From positions 175,626 through 239,625 of the forward strand of contig NZ_VRKW01000008.1 in the NCBI RefSeq assembly GCF_009746715.1: a stretch of DNA of 64,000 nucleotides, read 5' to 3'. The notes beneath the pieces were generated by a model. That model was not told the DNA's origin and did no database searches. It was given only the letters and a program-made list of their open reading frames with translations. This document shows positions 63,952-64,000 of this stretch, piece by piece. Source of the stretch: Ketobacter sp. MCCC 1A13808. Its GTDB lineage: Bacteria > Pseudomonadota > Gammaproteobacteria > Pseudomonadales > Ketobacteraceae. Both the position numbers and the translations under genes were made by a program. The first letter of the stretch is position 1. The number at the start of each line of letters is the position of its first letter.

Positions 63952-64000
63952 CTAAACAATTCTGTTATTACCAGTCTTCCTTTCCCTCTGTTGTGTGGTT

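Overview
The window looks like part of a gammaproteobacterial chromosome, probably a marine Cellvibrionales-type heterotroph. This is inferred from gene style: FadL-type porins, a TonB-dependent receptor with an EEVVVTARR box, a monomeric isocitrate dehydrogenase, periplasmic quinoproteins and many short-chain dehydrogenases. No rRNA, tRNA or CRISPR array was seen. The content is that of a catabolic island for a hydrophobic substrate (sterol, terpenoid or alicyclic type; the substrate itself cannot be read from the sequence).

Layout. 1-2563 (minus): a FadL-like porin followed by an alpha/beta hydrolase cut by the window edge. 3013-7326 (plus): two paralogous multi-pass membrane proteins, NorE-like (COX3) and NorF-like (COX4) subunits, a TetR regulator, an SDR and a SnoaL-like protein. 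7399-11603: a TauD-type dioxygenase, a carboxymuconolactone-decarboxylase-like protein and an MMPL/RND exporter. 11659-21918 (minus): two tandem copies of an undescribed gene set. Each copy has a 32-36 aa microprotein, a NorD-like VWA protein, a 44-45 aa microprotein, a 232-236 aa membrane protein and a 128-136 aa membrane-anchored protein. The upstream copy also carries a NorQ-like MoxR ATPase and is followed by a P450cam-like P450, a 110-aa small-domain protein, an SDR and a TetR. 22115-33885 (plus): a divergent third cluster with TetR, two AveC-like membrane proteins, another NorD/NorQ pair, a 47-aa microprotein, a second FadL paralogue, a second P450, a membrane PQQ dehydrogenase and an SDR. 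34044-36495: two SDRs, a DUF4345-like protein and an ABM-domain protein.

36564-57094 carries a large LVIVD-type beta-propeller lipoprotein, a PEBP protein, a PaoABC-type periplasmic molybdenum aldehyde oxidoreductase, another lipoprotein, a TonB-dependent receptor, a periplasmic PQQ-type propeller enzyme, two TetR paralogues, a DapB-like reductase fused to the 110-aa domain, a SnoaL-like protein, a CocE/NonD hydrolase lipoprotein and a third AveC-like protein. 57185-59410 is a housekeeping monomeric NADP isocitrate dehydrogenase. The right end holds a tyrosine recombinase and a 5'-truncated Tn3-family transposase.

How it may work together (inference): FadL/TonB import, P450 and dioxygenase hydroxylation, oxidation by PQQ enzymes, SDRs and PaoABC, and hydrolase steps. 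The main novelty is that homologues of all four nor accessory proteins (NorQ, NorD, NorE, NorF) are present while NorC and NorB are absent. In their place sit conserved unknown membrane proteins and microproteins, which suggests an undescribed membrane (metallo)enzyme complex that is assembled by MoxR-VWA chaperones and works with the P450s.
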